64,000 nucleotides of DNA from NCBI RefSeq assembly GCF_014268595.2, contig NZ_CP077091.1, positions 394,501 through 458,500 of the forward strand. The letters run 5' to 3'. Under the pieces are notes generated by a model, which worked only from the letters and a program-made list of their open reading frames with translations, had not been told where the DNA came from and ran no database searches. Position 1 is the stretch's first letter, and each line of letters begins with the position of its first letter. Shown here piece after piece: positions 41,443 through 49,998 of the stretch. This DNA is from Pseudomonas hamedanensis (GTDB lineage Bacteria > Pseudomonadota > Gammaproteobacteria > Pseudomonadales > Pseudomonadaceae). The position numbers were made by a program, and so were the translations under genes.

Positions 41443-42225
41443 TCAAGCTCGAGTGGGCGGAGTTTTGGCCGGGGCGGGTCTGGCCAGCAGTTTGCGCGTC
41501 ACCCCGAGCATCGCCACCGACACCGCCACTCCCACTGCAAAACCGCTGAGGCCCATGCTTGGCAACGTCAAGGCTGACACCAGGCAGAACGCCGAAAACG
41601 AATACATGCCGGTCGCGGTTGCGCGCAATAATGCAGCGGTAAATGCCGGTCCGCGTGTCTGTTGCGAGAACACTGCCATGACGCTGCCCAGCACCGGAAA
41701 CACCGCGAGCAGGCCGCTCCAGCGTTCACCGACGGTGCTGGCGAGCATCGTCACCACCAGCGTCAGCGCTGCACCGGCAATCATCCGCCAGATCAGTTTG
41801 TCCGACTTCGGCGCTGGCCCGTTCAATATCGGCTGCACCTCAGGGAACAAATAAGGCGAAGCGAGTAGCGCCACCGCCGCCGCAATTACCGAGAACGGCA
41901 AAGATGCCGGAATCACGGACAGCACCAGCGCCAGCATGCCCCAAACCGCCAGTGAAACCATCAATGCCAAAGGCCAGTTCGCCCGTTGCGCGACCTGCGC
42001 GTAAGTGATGCAGAACGCAATCATCGCGAACATTGCCGACAGCGCCGCCACCGCCGATTGCGCGGCAAATTGCGGTCCCTGTTCAATGGCGAGGAAAAAC
42101 AGAATCGGCCCGACCACCACCGGCAACCCCGACAGCCAACCGGCCACGCTCGGCCCCCAACGTTTGCCTGCCAGGGAAATCAGCAGCAGAAATCCGGGAA
42201 TCAGCAGCAGTTTGAGGATCAGCAT
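41443..42225 (-). CDS. Integral membrane protein, unknown function
   Basis: 260 residues, about eight hydrophobic segments starting at LILKLLLIPGFLLLISLAGK, with WGPSVAGWLSGLPVVVGPIL and a repeated half near residue 150 (MIAGAALTLVVTMLASTVGE; WSGLLAVFPVLGSVMAVF). The WLSGLPVV / WSGLLAVFPV duplication suggests an inverted or tandem repeat transporter fold. GGAG before ATG 42225. No named family recognised; transport is inferred from topology only. Confidence 0.75.
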   Translation of the reverse strand: MLILKLLLIPGFLLLISLAGKRWGPSVAGWLSGLPVVVGPILFFLAIEQGPQFAAQSAVAALSAMFAMIAFCITYAQVAQRANWPLALMVSLAVWGMLALVLSVIPASLPFSVIAAAVALLASPYLFPEVQPILNGPAPKSDKLIWRMIAGAALTLVVTMLASTVGERWSGLLAVFPVLGSVMAVFSQQTRGPAFTAALLRATATGMYSFSAFCLVSALTLPSMGLSGFAVGVAVSVAMLGVTRKLLARPAPAKTPPTRA

Positions 42226-42369
42226 GCAGGTGTCTCCGTCGGGTGGGGTGAGCCACGTTAGCATTGCCGACTGAAGATTGCTGCCTATGTGTGCGGTTTT
42301 TGTATACAAAGTTCAGGCATCGAATCGGCTATGCTCCGACTGTCAGGGCATGCCGGAGTCGATAACGCA

Positions 42370-42897
42370 ATGAGCAGAACACTGAAGGTCCTGTCCGGCA
42401 TCGGCGTGTGGGCCTTGTTGCTGATGCCGGCCTGGGCCAATTGGCAGGACGCTGTGCCGGGCGCACGCATCATCGGCAGCGGTGATTTCAGTGTCTGGGG
42501 CTTCGATGTCTACAGCGCGCGCCTGTGGAGTGCCGCGCAGCCGCTGGCGCCAGGGCAACCCTTCGCGCTGGAACTGATCTACCGGCGCTCGCTGTCCCGG
42601 GACGAACTGGTCAAGGCCAGTGTCGATGAAATAAAACGTCTGGCGGGCCCTGGCGTCAGCCCTGCGCAACTGGCCGGCTGGCAGCGTCAGATGGAGCAAG
42701 CGTTTATCGATGTGCAGGCCGGCACGCGCATTACCGGCGTCTATCTGCCGGGGCAGGGCGCGCATTTTTTTGTGGGTCAGCAGTTACAGCACGCGGTGGA
42801 CGATCCGCAGTTCGCCCGGGCGTTTTTCGACATCTGGCTGGATCCGCGCACGCGCGACCCCCAATTGCGCGAGCAGTTGCTGGGGGCAAGTCAGTAA
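42370..42897 (+). CDS. Chalcone isomerase-like periplasmic protein
   Basis: 175 residues with signal peptide (to about residue 23, AWA-N) and a chalcone-isomerase-like fold: GSGDFSVWGFDVYSARLW, LELIYRRSLSRDELVKAS, and GVYLPGQGAHFFVGQQL with an ARAFFDIWLDPRT ending. In bacteria such proteins bind fatty acids or are of unknown use; flavonoid chemistry is not implied. ATG 42370. Confidence 0.8.
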   Translation: MSRTLKVLSGIGVWALLLMPAWANWQDAVPGARIIGSGDFSVWGFDVYSARLWSAAQPLAPGQPFALELIYRRSLSRDELVKASVDEIKRLAGPGVSPAQLAGWQRQMEQAFIDVQAGTRITGVYLPGQGAHFFVGQQLQHAVDDPQFARAFFDIWLDPRTRDPQLREQLLGASQ

Positions 42898-42901
42898 GAT
42901 C

Positions 42902-42977
42902 AAAAGATCGCAGCCTTCGGCAGCTCCTGCATGGAATGCACTCTCCTGCAGGCGCTGGCGAAGGCTGCGATTTTTTG
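42902..42977. terminator. Palindromic element / likely terminator (GATCGCAGC class)
   Basis: AAAAGATCGCAGCCTTCG and CGAAGGCTGCGATTTTTTGA form a long inverted repeat ending in a T-run. The GATCGCAGCC motif recurs near 48659, so this is also a dispersed repeat. Confidence 0.7.
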
Positions 42978-43038
42978 ATTCTAGGTTCTGGTTGAAACGT
43001 CTAAGCTGCGTCTTTCCGATTTGTTTCTGGATGTGTTC

Positions 43039-44358
43039 GTGAAATTCAGCTTGCCGAAAATCGCCACCGCGCCGTTTTGCCCGCCGGAAGTGGCGGGCAG
43101 CGTTGCGGTCGATCCCAACGCCTCGTTCTTCAAACGCGTGCTGCGCTTCGCCGGACCCGGTTTGCTGGTGTCGATCGGCTACATGGATCCGGGCAACTGG
43201 GCGACGGCCATCGAGGCCGGATCGCGTTTTGGTTACAGCCTGTTGTTCGTGGTATTGCTGGCGAGCCTGGCGGGGATGGTCGTGCAATGCCTGTGCTCGC
43301 GGCTGGGCATCGCCACTGGGCGCGACCTGGCGCAGCTGTCCCGCGAGCGCTACAGCACGCCGACCGCGCGGCTGCAATGGGGACTTGCGGAGATCTCGAT
43401 CATCGCGACCGACCTCGCTGAAGTACTCGGCTGTGCGCTGGCGTTTCACTTGTTGCTCGGTTGTTCGCTGACCTTCGGCATTGCCCTGACAGCGTTCGAC
43501 ACGCTGCTGGTGCTGGCCCTGCAGAACCGCGGTTTCCGCCGTCTGGAGGCGATCATGCTGGTGCTGGTCGCGACCATCGGTGTGTGCTTTTTCGTTGAGC
43601 TGTTGCTGATCAAACCGTACTGGCCAGACGTGGCGCAGGGTTTCAAACCCTCGCTGTCAGCCCTCAGCGATGCCGCGCCGCTGTACTTGGCGATCGGCAT
43701 TCTTGGGGCGACGGTAATGCCGCATAACCTCTATCTGCACACCTCGATTGTGCAGACCCGCACGATCGGCAAGGACTTGGCGAGCAAGCAGGACGCGGTG
43801 AAGCTGGCGCGCATCGATACCATCGGTTCGCTGGCGCTCGCGTTGCTGGTCAACGCAGCGATTCTGATCCTCGCCGCCGCAGCCTTTCACCAGTCCGGGC
43901 ATACCGACGTGGTGGATATCCAGGATGCCTACCATCTGCTCGACCCGCTGGTTGGCGGTGCGCTGGCCAGCGTGCTGTTCGGCGTGGCATTGCTCGCCTC
44001 CGGGCAGAGTTCGACCTTCACCGGGACCATTGCCGGACAGGTGATCATGGAAGGCTATCTGAACCTGCGCATCCCGTGCTGGCAGCGACGCCTAATTACC
44101 CGTGGGCTGGCGCTGATTCCGGCGTTTATCGGTGTGTGGCTGTTGGGCGATGGCGCGGTCGGCAAATTACTGGTGCTCAGTCAGGTGGTGTTGAGTCTGC
44201 AACTGCCGTTTGCCTTGTATCCATTGATCCGCATGACCAACGACCGGCAATTGATGGGGCCTTTTGTCAATCGCTGGCCGACGCGGGTGCTGGCGTGGGG
44301 GTTGTTTGTTGTGATCAGCGGGGCGAATAGCTGGTTGATTTTGCAGTGGGTGGTTTGA
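43039..44358 (+). CDS. Nramp family divalent metal transporter (MntH-like)
   Basis: 439 residues with 11 membrane helices. Metal site in SIGYMDPGNWATAIEAG (DPGN) and GATVMPHNLYLHTSIVQTR (MPH) are intact, as expected for Mn2+/Fe2+ proton symport. GTG at 43039 with GGA seven bases upstream chosen; TTG 43021 is an alternative. No Fur/MntR-type site is obvious upstream. Confidence 0.9.
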   Translation: MKFSLPKIATAPFCPPEVAGSVAVDPNASFFKRVLRFAGPGLLVSIGYMDPGNWATAIEAGSRFGYSLLFVVLLASLAGMVVQCLCSRLGIATGRDLAQLSRERYSTPTARLQWGLAEISIIATDLAEVLGCALAFHLLLGCSLTFGIALTAFDTLLVLALQNRGFRRLEAIMLVLVATIGVCFFVELLLIKPYWPDVAQGFKPSLSALSDAAPLYLAIGILGATVMPHNLYLHTSIVQTRTIGKDLASKQDAVKLARIDTIGSLALALLVNAAILILAAAAFHQSGHTDVVDIQDAYHLLDPLVGGALASVLFGVALLASGQSSTFTGTIAGQVIMEGYLNLRIPCWQRRLITRGLALIPAFIGVWLLGDGAVGKLLVLSQVVLSLQLPFALYPLIRMTNDRQLMGPFVNRWPTRVLAWGLFVVISGANSWLILQWVV

Positions 44359-44388
44359 ACCATAGATGTGGGGTGTCTGAACAGGCCG

Positions 44389-44461
44389 CTTCGCGAGCAG
44401 GCTCGCTCCTACATTGGATCACGATGAGTTCAGCATTGTGGGAGCGAGCCTGCTCGCGAAG
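44389..44461. repeat. Close REP pair
   Basis: CTTCGCGAGCAGGCTCGCTC and GTGGGAGCGAGCCTGCTCGC face each other. Confidence 0.85.
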
Positions 44462-44469
44462 TCTGATCA

Positions 44470-45579
44470 TCAGACGCCGCCAAGATTGAAAAGTGGAACC
44501 CGCCCATTAAGCGAAGGCCTGTAACTCCAGCTCAGGCAATTGAGATCAAGGCCACTGGCAAGGATCTCCTTCAAGGTCGCAGCGGCGATACACATCGCCA
44601 GCCCTTGCCCCGGGCACTCATGCCGACCGCTGCCAAAACTGAAATTGCGCCGATTTGGTCGGTCGAGCAAAAACCGCTCCGGCTGGTCATTCAGCGCCGG
44701 ATCACGGTTGGCCGAGGCCAACACCAGCACAATTACATCACCTGCCTCGAGCCGCATGCCGTCGATATCGCAGCAAGTTGCAACGAAGCGGCGGGTGTTC
44801 TGCACGGGCGGATCGAAGCGCTGGACTTCCGCCAGCAGCTCCTCCAGCGGTGCCCCGCGCAGATCTGGCTGACGACTCAACGTCACCAATGCATTGCCGA
44901 TCAGCCCGGCGCAGGCGTCGTAGGTCTGCGAGCAGAGGCCGATCAGGTTGGCGAGCAATATGTCTTCGTCGCCCTCGAAACGCTGTGTGATGCCCCTGAG
45001 CAAAACGCTCTGCGCAACAGGGTCAGCCAACAGCTCGATGAAACAGCCGCGTAACTGTGCCGCTGCGGCATGGGCGGCGATGATTTGCAGTTCATTGCTC
45101 AAGGGTGACAGGCAGGCGACGAAATCAGCGGTCAGTTCGCTGATCGTGCGGCTCTGCGCTGGAGAGAAACCGAGCAATGTCGCGACGACGGCTGCCGGGC
45201 CGCGGAACATTGCTTTATAGAGGCCGTCGGCATCTGCTGAAAATAGCCTCGCGGCGACTAAATCCTGGACGTCGGTTTCGTTGATCAACCCCAGCGTAGG
45301 CTCGATGGCTGAGCGCGGGCAGCGGTGGCCGGCGCCGTCATTCATGCGCATCAATTGGCCGAACACCACGCCGGCCGGGCCTTGCGCAATGGCTTGAGGC
45401 ACCGGTTCCTGCACCGGGCGCACCCGGCACTCGGTATGCGCCATCACTGCATAGACTGCCCGCGCGCTGCTGGCGACCCACAGCTTCAGCTCGCGGTGAA
45501 AGGTCAGTCCGCCTGCAGCGCGAAGTTCGGCGTAATAAGGATAGGGATCGGCGTGAGTCGCAGCGATGATCGGGTCCAT
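44470..45579 (-). CDS. Cytochrome P450
   Basis: 369 residues, somewhat shorter than usual (about 400). Heme loop FSFGSGRHECPGQGLA with the Cys ligand; ExxR in EVQRFDPP (K helix). The I-helix region reads LIGLCSQTYDACAGLIGNA: Gln takes the place of the acid in the usual A-G-x-D/E-T oxygen-activation motif, which may change the chemistry. No redox partner adjacent. ATG 45579. Divergent from and probably controlled by an ArsR regulator. Substrate unknown. Confidence 0.85.
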   Translation of the reverse strand: MDPIIAATHADPYPYYAELRAAGGLTFHRELKLWVASSARAVYAVMAHTECRVRPVQEPVPQAIAQGPAGVVFGQLMRMNDGAGHRCPRSAIEPTLGLINETDVQDLVAARLFSADADGLYKAMFRGPAAVVATLLGFSPAQSRTISELTADFVACLSPLSNELQIIAAHAAAAQLRGCFIELLADPVAQSVLLRGITQRFEGDEDILLANLIGLCSQTYDACAGLIGNALVTLSRQPDLRGAPLEELLAEVQRFDPPVQNTRRFVATCCDIDGMRLEAGDVIVLVLASANRDPALNDQPERFLLDRPNRRNFSFGSGRHECPGQGLAMCIAAATLKEILASGLDLNCLSWSYRPSLNGRVPLFNLGGV

Positions 45580-45618
45580 GATTGGCAGCCTTGTCAGCGG
45601 AAAAAGTCTTGCTAATAT

Positions 45619-45633
45619 CTGCAGTTCTTGCAG
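45619..45633. promoter_or_regulatory. Candidate operator between P450 and arsR-type gene
   Basis: CTGCA-GTTCT-TGCAG inverted repeat in the 79-bp space between the divergent starts; likely binding site of the winged-helix regulator. Confidence 0.45.
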
Positions 45634-45658
45634 GCGACGATTCGTTGGGGAGCGAAAT

Positions 45659-46414
45659 ATGCACGCAGAGCATCACGACATCGGCGTGTCGCAAGTCGCC
45701 GCCGCCATCGCCGAACCGGCGCGGACCAGGATGCTCTGTTCGCTGATGGACGGCCACGCGCGCACCAGCACCGAGCTGGCGACCATCGCCGACGTCAGCA
45801 CTTCCACCGCCAGCGCCCACCTGAGCAAACTCAAGGAACTGGCCCTGGTGCGCCTGCACGTGCAGGGCCGGCATCGTTATTACAGTCTGGCCGACCCACG
45901 CGTCGCCCAGGCGCTGGAAGCGTTGATGGTGATCGGCCAGAACGCCGCGCCGAGTTTCAAGCCGCACACGCCGGATCGTCTGCAATTTGCCCGCACTTGC
46001 TACGACCACATGGCCGGCACACTGGCGGTGTTGCTGCATGACCGCTTGATGGAGGCGGGATGGCTGCTGCCCGCCGATCAGCAGGCGTATCGCTTGAGCG
46101 CCAGTGGTGAGGCGTTGTTGCTGGGGTTGGACATTGAAGTGCACCACCTGGCTACGCTGCGCCGCAAATTCGCCTGCCCGTGCCTGGACTGGAGCATGCG
46201 CCGGCCGCATCTCGGCGGATCGCTTGGAGCGGCATTGCTGCAAACGGCGCTGAAGCGCAAATGGCTGACGCAGGACCTGGACAGCCGGGCGTTGGGTTTG
46301 ACGGCACTGGGGCGCAAGGAGATCAGTGCGCGGTTTGGGCTCGAACTGGCGAGTGAAAACATCCAGATCAAAACGCCGCAGCCTTTGAGTGTTGAGGGTG
46401 TTTACACTTCCTGA
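45659..46414 (+). CDS. ArsR-type winged-helix regulator with long C-terminal domain
   Basis: 251 residues. N-terminal ArsR winged helix: VAAAIAEPARTRMLCSLMDG, ELATIADVSTSTASAHLSKL and VRLHVQGRHRYYSLADPRVA. No classic metal-binding Cys set (CxC) is present in helix 3. The C-terminal 130 residues (LQFARTCYDHMAGTLAVLLH; RKFACPCLDWSMRRPHLGG) are an extension seen in a subset of these regulators and may bind an organic ligand. GGGGAG before ATG 45659. Probably regulates the divergent P450. Confidence 0.85.
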   Translation: MHAEHHDIGVSQVAAAIAEPARTRMLCSLMDGHARTSTELATIADVSTSTASAHLSKLKELALVRLHVQGRHRYYSLADPRVAQALEALMVIGQNAAPSFKPHTPDRLQFARTCYDHMAGTLAVLLHDRLMEAGWLLPADQQAYRLSASGEALLLGLDIEVHHLATLRRKFACPCLDWSMRRPHLGGSLGAALLQTALKRKWLTQDLDSRALGLTALGRKEISARFGLELASENIQIKTPQPLSVEGVYTS

Positions 46415-46433
46415 ACAATCCCATCGTTCGAAT

Positions 46434-46522
46434 GTGGGAGCGGGCTTGCTCGCGAAGACGGTGCGTCAGGCGCTGTGATTTTGAATGTGCCGACCTCTTC
46501 GCGAGCAAGCCCGCTCCCACAA
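46434..46522. repeat. REPIN
   Basis: GTGGGAGCGGGCTTGCTCGC and inverted GCGAGCAAGCCCGCTCCCAC. Confidence 0.88.
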
Positions 46523-46576
46523 GGACGACCAGCCGTCGAGGGGGTGTCGACCCGCTTGTGTCACAGTGGTGGAATC

Positions 46577-46600
46577 TATACTGTATATGCACACAGTATA
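46577..46600 (+). promoter_or_regulatory. LexA (SOS) box before the radical-SAM gene
   Basis: CTGTATATGCACACAG (46581-46596) has the CTG-N10-CAG form and 13 of 16 matches to the LexA consensus. It is extended by TATA on both sides into an 8-bp-arm palindrome (TATACTGT/ACAGTATA). It lies 15 bases before the start codon and overlaps the likely promoter. Confidence 0.78.
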
Positions 46601-46611
46601 GAGCCCGTGCC

Positions 46612-47832
46612 ATGCAAATCATCGACAAGCTCAGCATCCTCGCCGACGCCGCCAAGTACGACGCCTCCTGCGCCAGCAGCGGTGCGCCCAAGCGCAGTTC
46701 CGAAGGCAAGAGCGGGCTGGGTTCGACCGATGGCATGGGCATCTGCCACAGCTACACGCCGGACGGCCGCTGCGTGTCGTTATTGAAGATTTTGCTGACC
46801 AATTTTTGCCTTTACGATTGCCAGTACTGCGTCAATCGCCGCTCCAGTGATGTGCCCCGGGCACGTTTCACCCCCGAAGAAGTTGTCGCGCTGACCATGG
46901 ATTTCTACCGGCGCAATTGCGTCAGCGGCTTGTTTCTAAGCTCCGGGATCATTCGTTCGGCGGACTACACCATGGAGCAACTGGTGCGCGTGGCGAAGCT
47001 GCTGCGTGAGGAACACGAGTTTCGCGGCTATATCCACCTCAAGACTATTCCAGAGGCCGATCCGGCATTGATCGAAGAAGCGGGGCGTTACGCCGATCGC
47101 CTCAGCGTCAACATCGAATTGCCCACCGATGCCAGCCTGCAGACGCTGGCGCCGGAGAAAGACATCGCCTCGATCAAGCAAGCGATGAACACCATCTACA
47201 CCGGCGTGCAGACGGTATTGAACGAGCCGCGCTCGGCGAAATTCGCCCCGGCCGGGCAAAGCACGCAACTGATCGTCGGCGCCGATGACACCGACGACAG
47301 CACCATCCTCCACAGCGCTCAATCCTTATATGGCAACTTCCGCCTGCGCCGGGTCTATTATTCGGCGTTCAGCCCGATCCCCGACAGTCCGAAAAGCGTG
47401 CCGCTCGCCGCGCCGCCGCTGATGCGCGAGCACCGTTTGTATCAGGCTGACTTTCTCCTGCGCAGCTATGGCTACAGCGCAGACGAATTGTTGAAAGGGC
47501 CGGGCAATCTGGCGCTGGATATCGATCCAAAACTCGCATGGGCATTGGCAAATCGCGAGGTGTTCCCGCTGGACCTGAACCGCGCCGAACCGTCGTTGAT
47601 CGCGCGCATTCCCGGCATCGGGTTGCGCACCACCGAGCGCCTGGTCGAGCTGCGCCGCCAGCGCCGCATCCGCTACGAGGATGTGGCGCGGATGCGCTGT
47701 GTACTGGCCAAGGCCAAGCCGTTCATCATCACCAGCGACTACCATCCGCAGCAGGCCGAAGTCACCAGCCATATGCTCTATCAGCAATTGCGCGACCGAC
47801 CGATGCCACAACAGATGGGGTTGTGGGGATGA
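46612..47832 (+). CDS. Putative DNA-modification/repair radical SAM protein
   Basis: 406 residues. Radical-SAM cluster motif C66-LYD-C70-QY-C73, after LTNF; GRCVSLLKILL and SGLFLSSGIIRSADYTMEQL follow. This is the family named in TIGR models as a putative DNA modification/repair radical SAM protein linked to a uracil-DNA-glycosylase-type partner. The C-terminus has a helix-hairpin-helix, LNRAEPSLIARIPGIGLRTT (from about residue 320), typical of DNA binding. ATG 46612 behind a LexA box; overlaps the next gene (ATGA). Real reaction unknown. Confidence 0.88.
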   Translation: MQIIDKLSILADAAKYDASCASSGAPKRSSEGKSGLGSTDGMGICHSYTPDGRCVSLLKILLTNFCLYDCQYCVNRRSSDVPRARFTPEEVVALTMDFYRRNCVSGLFLSSGIIRSADYTMEQLVRVAKLLREEHEFRGYIHLKTIPEADPALIEEAGRYADRLSVNIELPTDASLQTLAPEKDIASIKQAMNTIYTGVQTVLNEPRSAKFAPAGQSTQLIVGADDTDDSTILHSAQSLYGNFRLRRVYYSAFSPIPDSPKSVPLAAPPLMREHRLYQADFLLRSYGYSADELLKGPGNLALDIDPKLAWALANREVFPLDLNRAEPSLIARIPGIGLRTTERLVELRRQRRIRYEDVARMRCVLAKAKPFIITSDYHPQQAEVTSHMLYQQLRDRPMPQQMGLWG

Positions 47833-48650
47833 TCAGTCTTGATTGCGATGATCTGTTCGACACCTGGCGCCAGCAGGCGCGCTGGTTGCTCAGTCATGAA
47901 GTCGACCCGAGTCGGGTGGGCTGGGCGGCGGAAGGGGTGGGCGATCTGTTTGCCAGCGATGAGCGCCTGCCTGAAGAGCAGGGGCCGTTTCAGGCGCGCA
48001 TTCCGCGTGCGCTGCTCGATACCCTGGAGCAGGCGGCACAGTATCGTGGCGAGCAACGCTGGAGTCTTTTGTATGAAGTGCTCTGGCGTGTGAGCCACGG
48101 TGACCGCACCGCGATGATGGCCGGCGACAAACTGGGCAGCGAGCTGCAACGCCGCCTCAAGCAAGTGCACCGCGAGGCCCATCATCTGCATGCCTTCGTG
48201 CGCTTCATCGAGCGACCGGGGGATTTGCCCGGCCCGCAATACGTGGCGTGGCACGAACCGGCGCACGACATTCTGCACAGCGCCAGCGCACATTTCATCG
48301 GACGCATGGGCCAGCACCGCTGGTTGATCGCGACCCCGCGTGACGGGGTGTATTACGACGGCGAACAACTGATTCATCAACGCCAATGCCCCGTCGAATG
48401 GCAGCAGATGGCGCAAAACGTCGACGATCCCCATGGCGATTTGTGGTTGACCTACTACAGCCACATCTTCAACCCGGCACGGTTGAACCCAAAGGTCATG
48501 CAGGGGCATTTGCCCGCGCGGTTCTGGAAAAATTTACCGGAGGGGGAGCTGATTCCCGGATTGATCACCCAGGCGCGGATGGGCAAGCAGCAGAATGGGC
48601 AGGCGAGCGGGATTTCGAGTCGCTCGGGCAAGCGGATCACCTTGAAATAG
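47829..48650 (+). CDS. Probable DNA-metabolism protein (DUF4130 type), partner of the radical SAM
   Basis: 273 residues: ISLDCDDLFDTWRQQARWLL, LLYEVLWRVSHGDRTAMMAG, EAHHLHAFVRFIERPGDLPG, YVAWHEPAHDILHSASAHFI, GQHRWLIATPRDGVYYDGEQ. This fits the protein family that always accompanies the radical SAM gene above; in many bacteria it is fused to a C-terminal uracil-DNA-glycosylase-like domain, which is absent here. Start overlaps the radical-SAM stop by 4 bp, so both are under the same SOS box. Confidence 0.82.
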   Translation: MISLDCDDLFDTWRQQARWLLSHEVDPSRVGWAAEGVGDLFASDERLPEEQGPFQARIPRALLDTLEQAAQYRGEQRWSLLYEVLWRVSHGDRTAMMAGDKLGSELQRRLKQVHREAHHLHAFVRFIERPGDLPGPQYVAWHEPAHDILHSASAHFIGRMGQHRWLIATPRDGVYYDGEQLIHQRQCPVEWQQMAQNVDDPHGDLWLTYYSHIFNPARLNPKVMQGHLPARFWKNLPEGELIPGLITQARMGKQQNGQASGISSRSGKRITLK

Positions 48651-48678
48651 AAGATCAACAGATCGCAGCCCAACAAAA

Positions 48679-48712
48679 AAGCCCTCCATCAATCACTCAA
48701 TGGAGGGCTTTT
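48679..48712. terminator. Bidirectional intrinsic terminator
   Basis: AAAAAAGCCCTCCAT...ATGGAGGGCTTTTT; 11-bp stem with A-run before and T-run after, serving the DNA-metabolism gene on plus and ilvE on minus. Confidence 0.9.
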
Positions 48713-48733
48713 TCGGTATCAACAACAGTCAAC

Positions 48734-49753
48734 TCAAACCTTGACGATCCAGCCCGCTGGCGCTTCGATGTCGCCGGTCTGCACACCGGTCAGCTCTTTG
48801 TAGAGCTTCTGGGTCACCGGGCCCACTTCGGTTTCGCTGTGGAATACATGCAGATGGTCGTTGTAGCTGATGCCACCGATCGGGGTGATTACCGCCGCGG
48901 TGCCGCAGGCCCCGGCTTCCTTGAAGTCCGACAGTTTGTCGATCAGCACGTCGCCTTCAACCACTTCCAGGCCCAGACGCGATTTCGCCAGTTCGATCAG
49001 CGACAGACGGGTGATACCTGGCAGGACCGACGGCGAGTTCGGGGTGACGAACTTGTTGTCGTGGGTGATCCCGAAGAAGTTGGCCGAACCAACTTCTTCG
49101 ATCTTGGTGTGAGTCATCGGATCGAGGTAGATCGCGTCGGCGAAGTTGGCTTTCTTGGCTTTCGAGCCCGGCATCAAGCTGGCCGCGTAGTTGCCACCGA
49201 CCTTGGCCGCGCCGGTGCCTTGTGGGGCGGCGCGGTCGTAGCTGGAGATCTGGAAATTGTGCGGGGTCAGGCCGCCCTTGAAGTAGGCGCCGACCGGGAT
49301 GCAGAAGATCGAGAAGATGAACTCCGGTGCAGTGCGCACGCCGATGTTGTCACCTACGCCGATCACGAACGGGCGCAGATACAGCGCGCCGCCGGTGCCA
49401 TACGGCGGGATGAAACGCTCGTTGGCGCGAACCACGGCTTTGCAGGCTTCGATGAACTGCTCGGTGTCGACCGTCGGCATCAGCAGGCGCGCACAGCTGC
49501 GCTGCATGCGCAGGGCGTTCTGGTCCGGACGAAACAGGTTGATCGAACCGTCCTTGCAGCGGTAGGCCTTCATGCCTTCGAAGCACTGCTGGCCATAGTG
49601 AAGGGCCGTCGAGCCTTCGCTGATGTGCAGGACGTTATCTTCGGTCAGGGTGCCTTTGTCCCACTCGCCATTGCGAAAGTACGACAGATAGCGCTTGTCG
49701 GTCTTGATGTAGTCAAAACCCAGCTTGTCCCAATTGATGCTTTCGTTACCCAT
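48734..49753 (-). CDS. ilvE: Branched-chain amino acid aminotransferase
   Basis: 339 residues, class IV PLP aminotransferase: ALHYGQQCFEGMKAYRCKDG, GALYLRPFVIGVGDNIGV, PLP lysine in TGAAKVGGNYAASLMPG, EEVGSANFFGI and GITRLSLIELAKSRLGLEV. The length and the long EDNVLHISEGSTALHYGQ start fit the 339-residue (BCAT-II-like) bacterial type. Converts Val, Leu and Ile to 2-keto acids, the substrate of the bkd complex encoded next door. ATG 49753. Confidence 0.93.
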   Translation of the reverse strand: MGNESINWDKLGFDYIKTDKRYLSYFRNGEWDKGTLTEDNVLHISEGSTALHYGQQCFEGMKAYRCKDGSINLFRPDQNALRMQRSCARLLMPTVDTEQFIEACKAVVRANERFIPPYGTGGALYLRPFVIGVGDNIGVRTAPEFIFSIFCIPVGAYFKGGLTPHNFQISSYDRAAPQGTGAAKVGGNYAASLMPGSKAKKANFADAIYLDPMTHTKIEEVGSANFFGITHDNKFVTPNSPSVLPGITRLSLIELAKSRLGLEVVEGDVLIDKLSDFKEAGACGTAAVITPIGGISYNDHLHVFHSETEVGPVTQKLYKELTGVQTGDIEAPAGWIVKV

Positions 49754-49852
49754 GACACCCTCTATCACTGAACAACCGCCGAAACGGTTCAAGGCTTCTG
49801 ACGTTTTTTTGGATGGGCACAACAATACTTCATTCTGGGGCGGTTTCGCAGC

Positions 49853-49979
49853 TTGTGGCGAGGGGATTTATCCCCGCTGGGCTGCGAAGCGGCCCCTTTG
49901 GCTCGGATATCTGACGCCTGGCGGTGACTTGTTCTGGGGTTGCTGCGCAACCCAGCGGGGATAAATCCCCTCGCCACAG
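49853..49979. repeat. REPIN, GTGGCGAGGGG class
   Basis: CTTGTGGCGAGGGGATTTAT and inverted ATAAATCCCCTCGCCACAG. Confidence 0.88.
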
Positions 49980-49998
49980 GGGCATTCAGCTGCAACTG

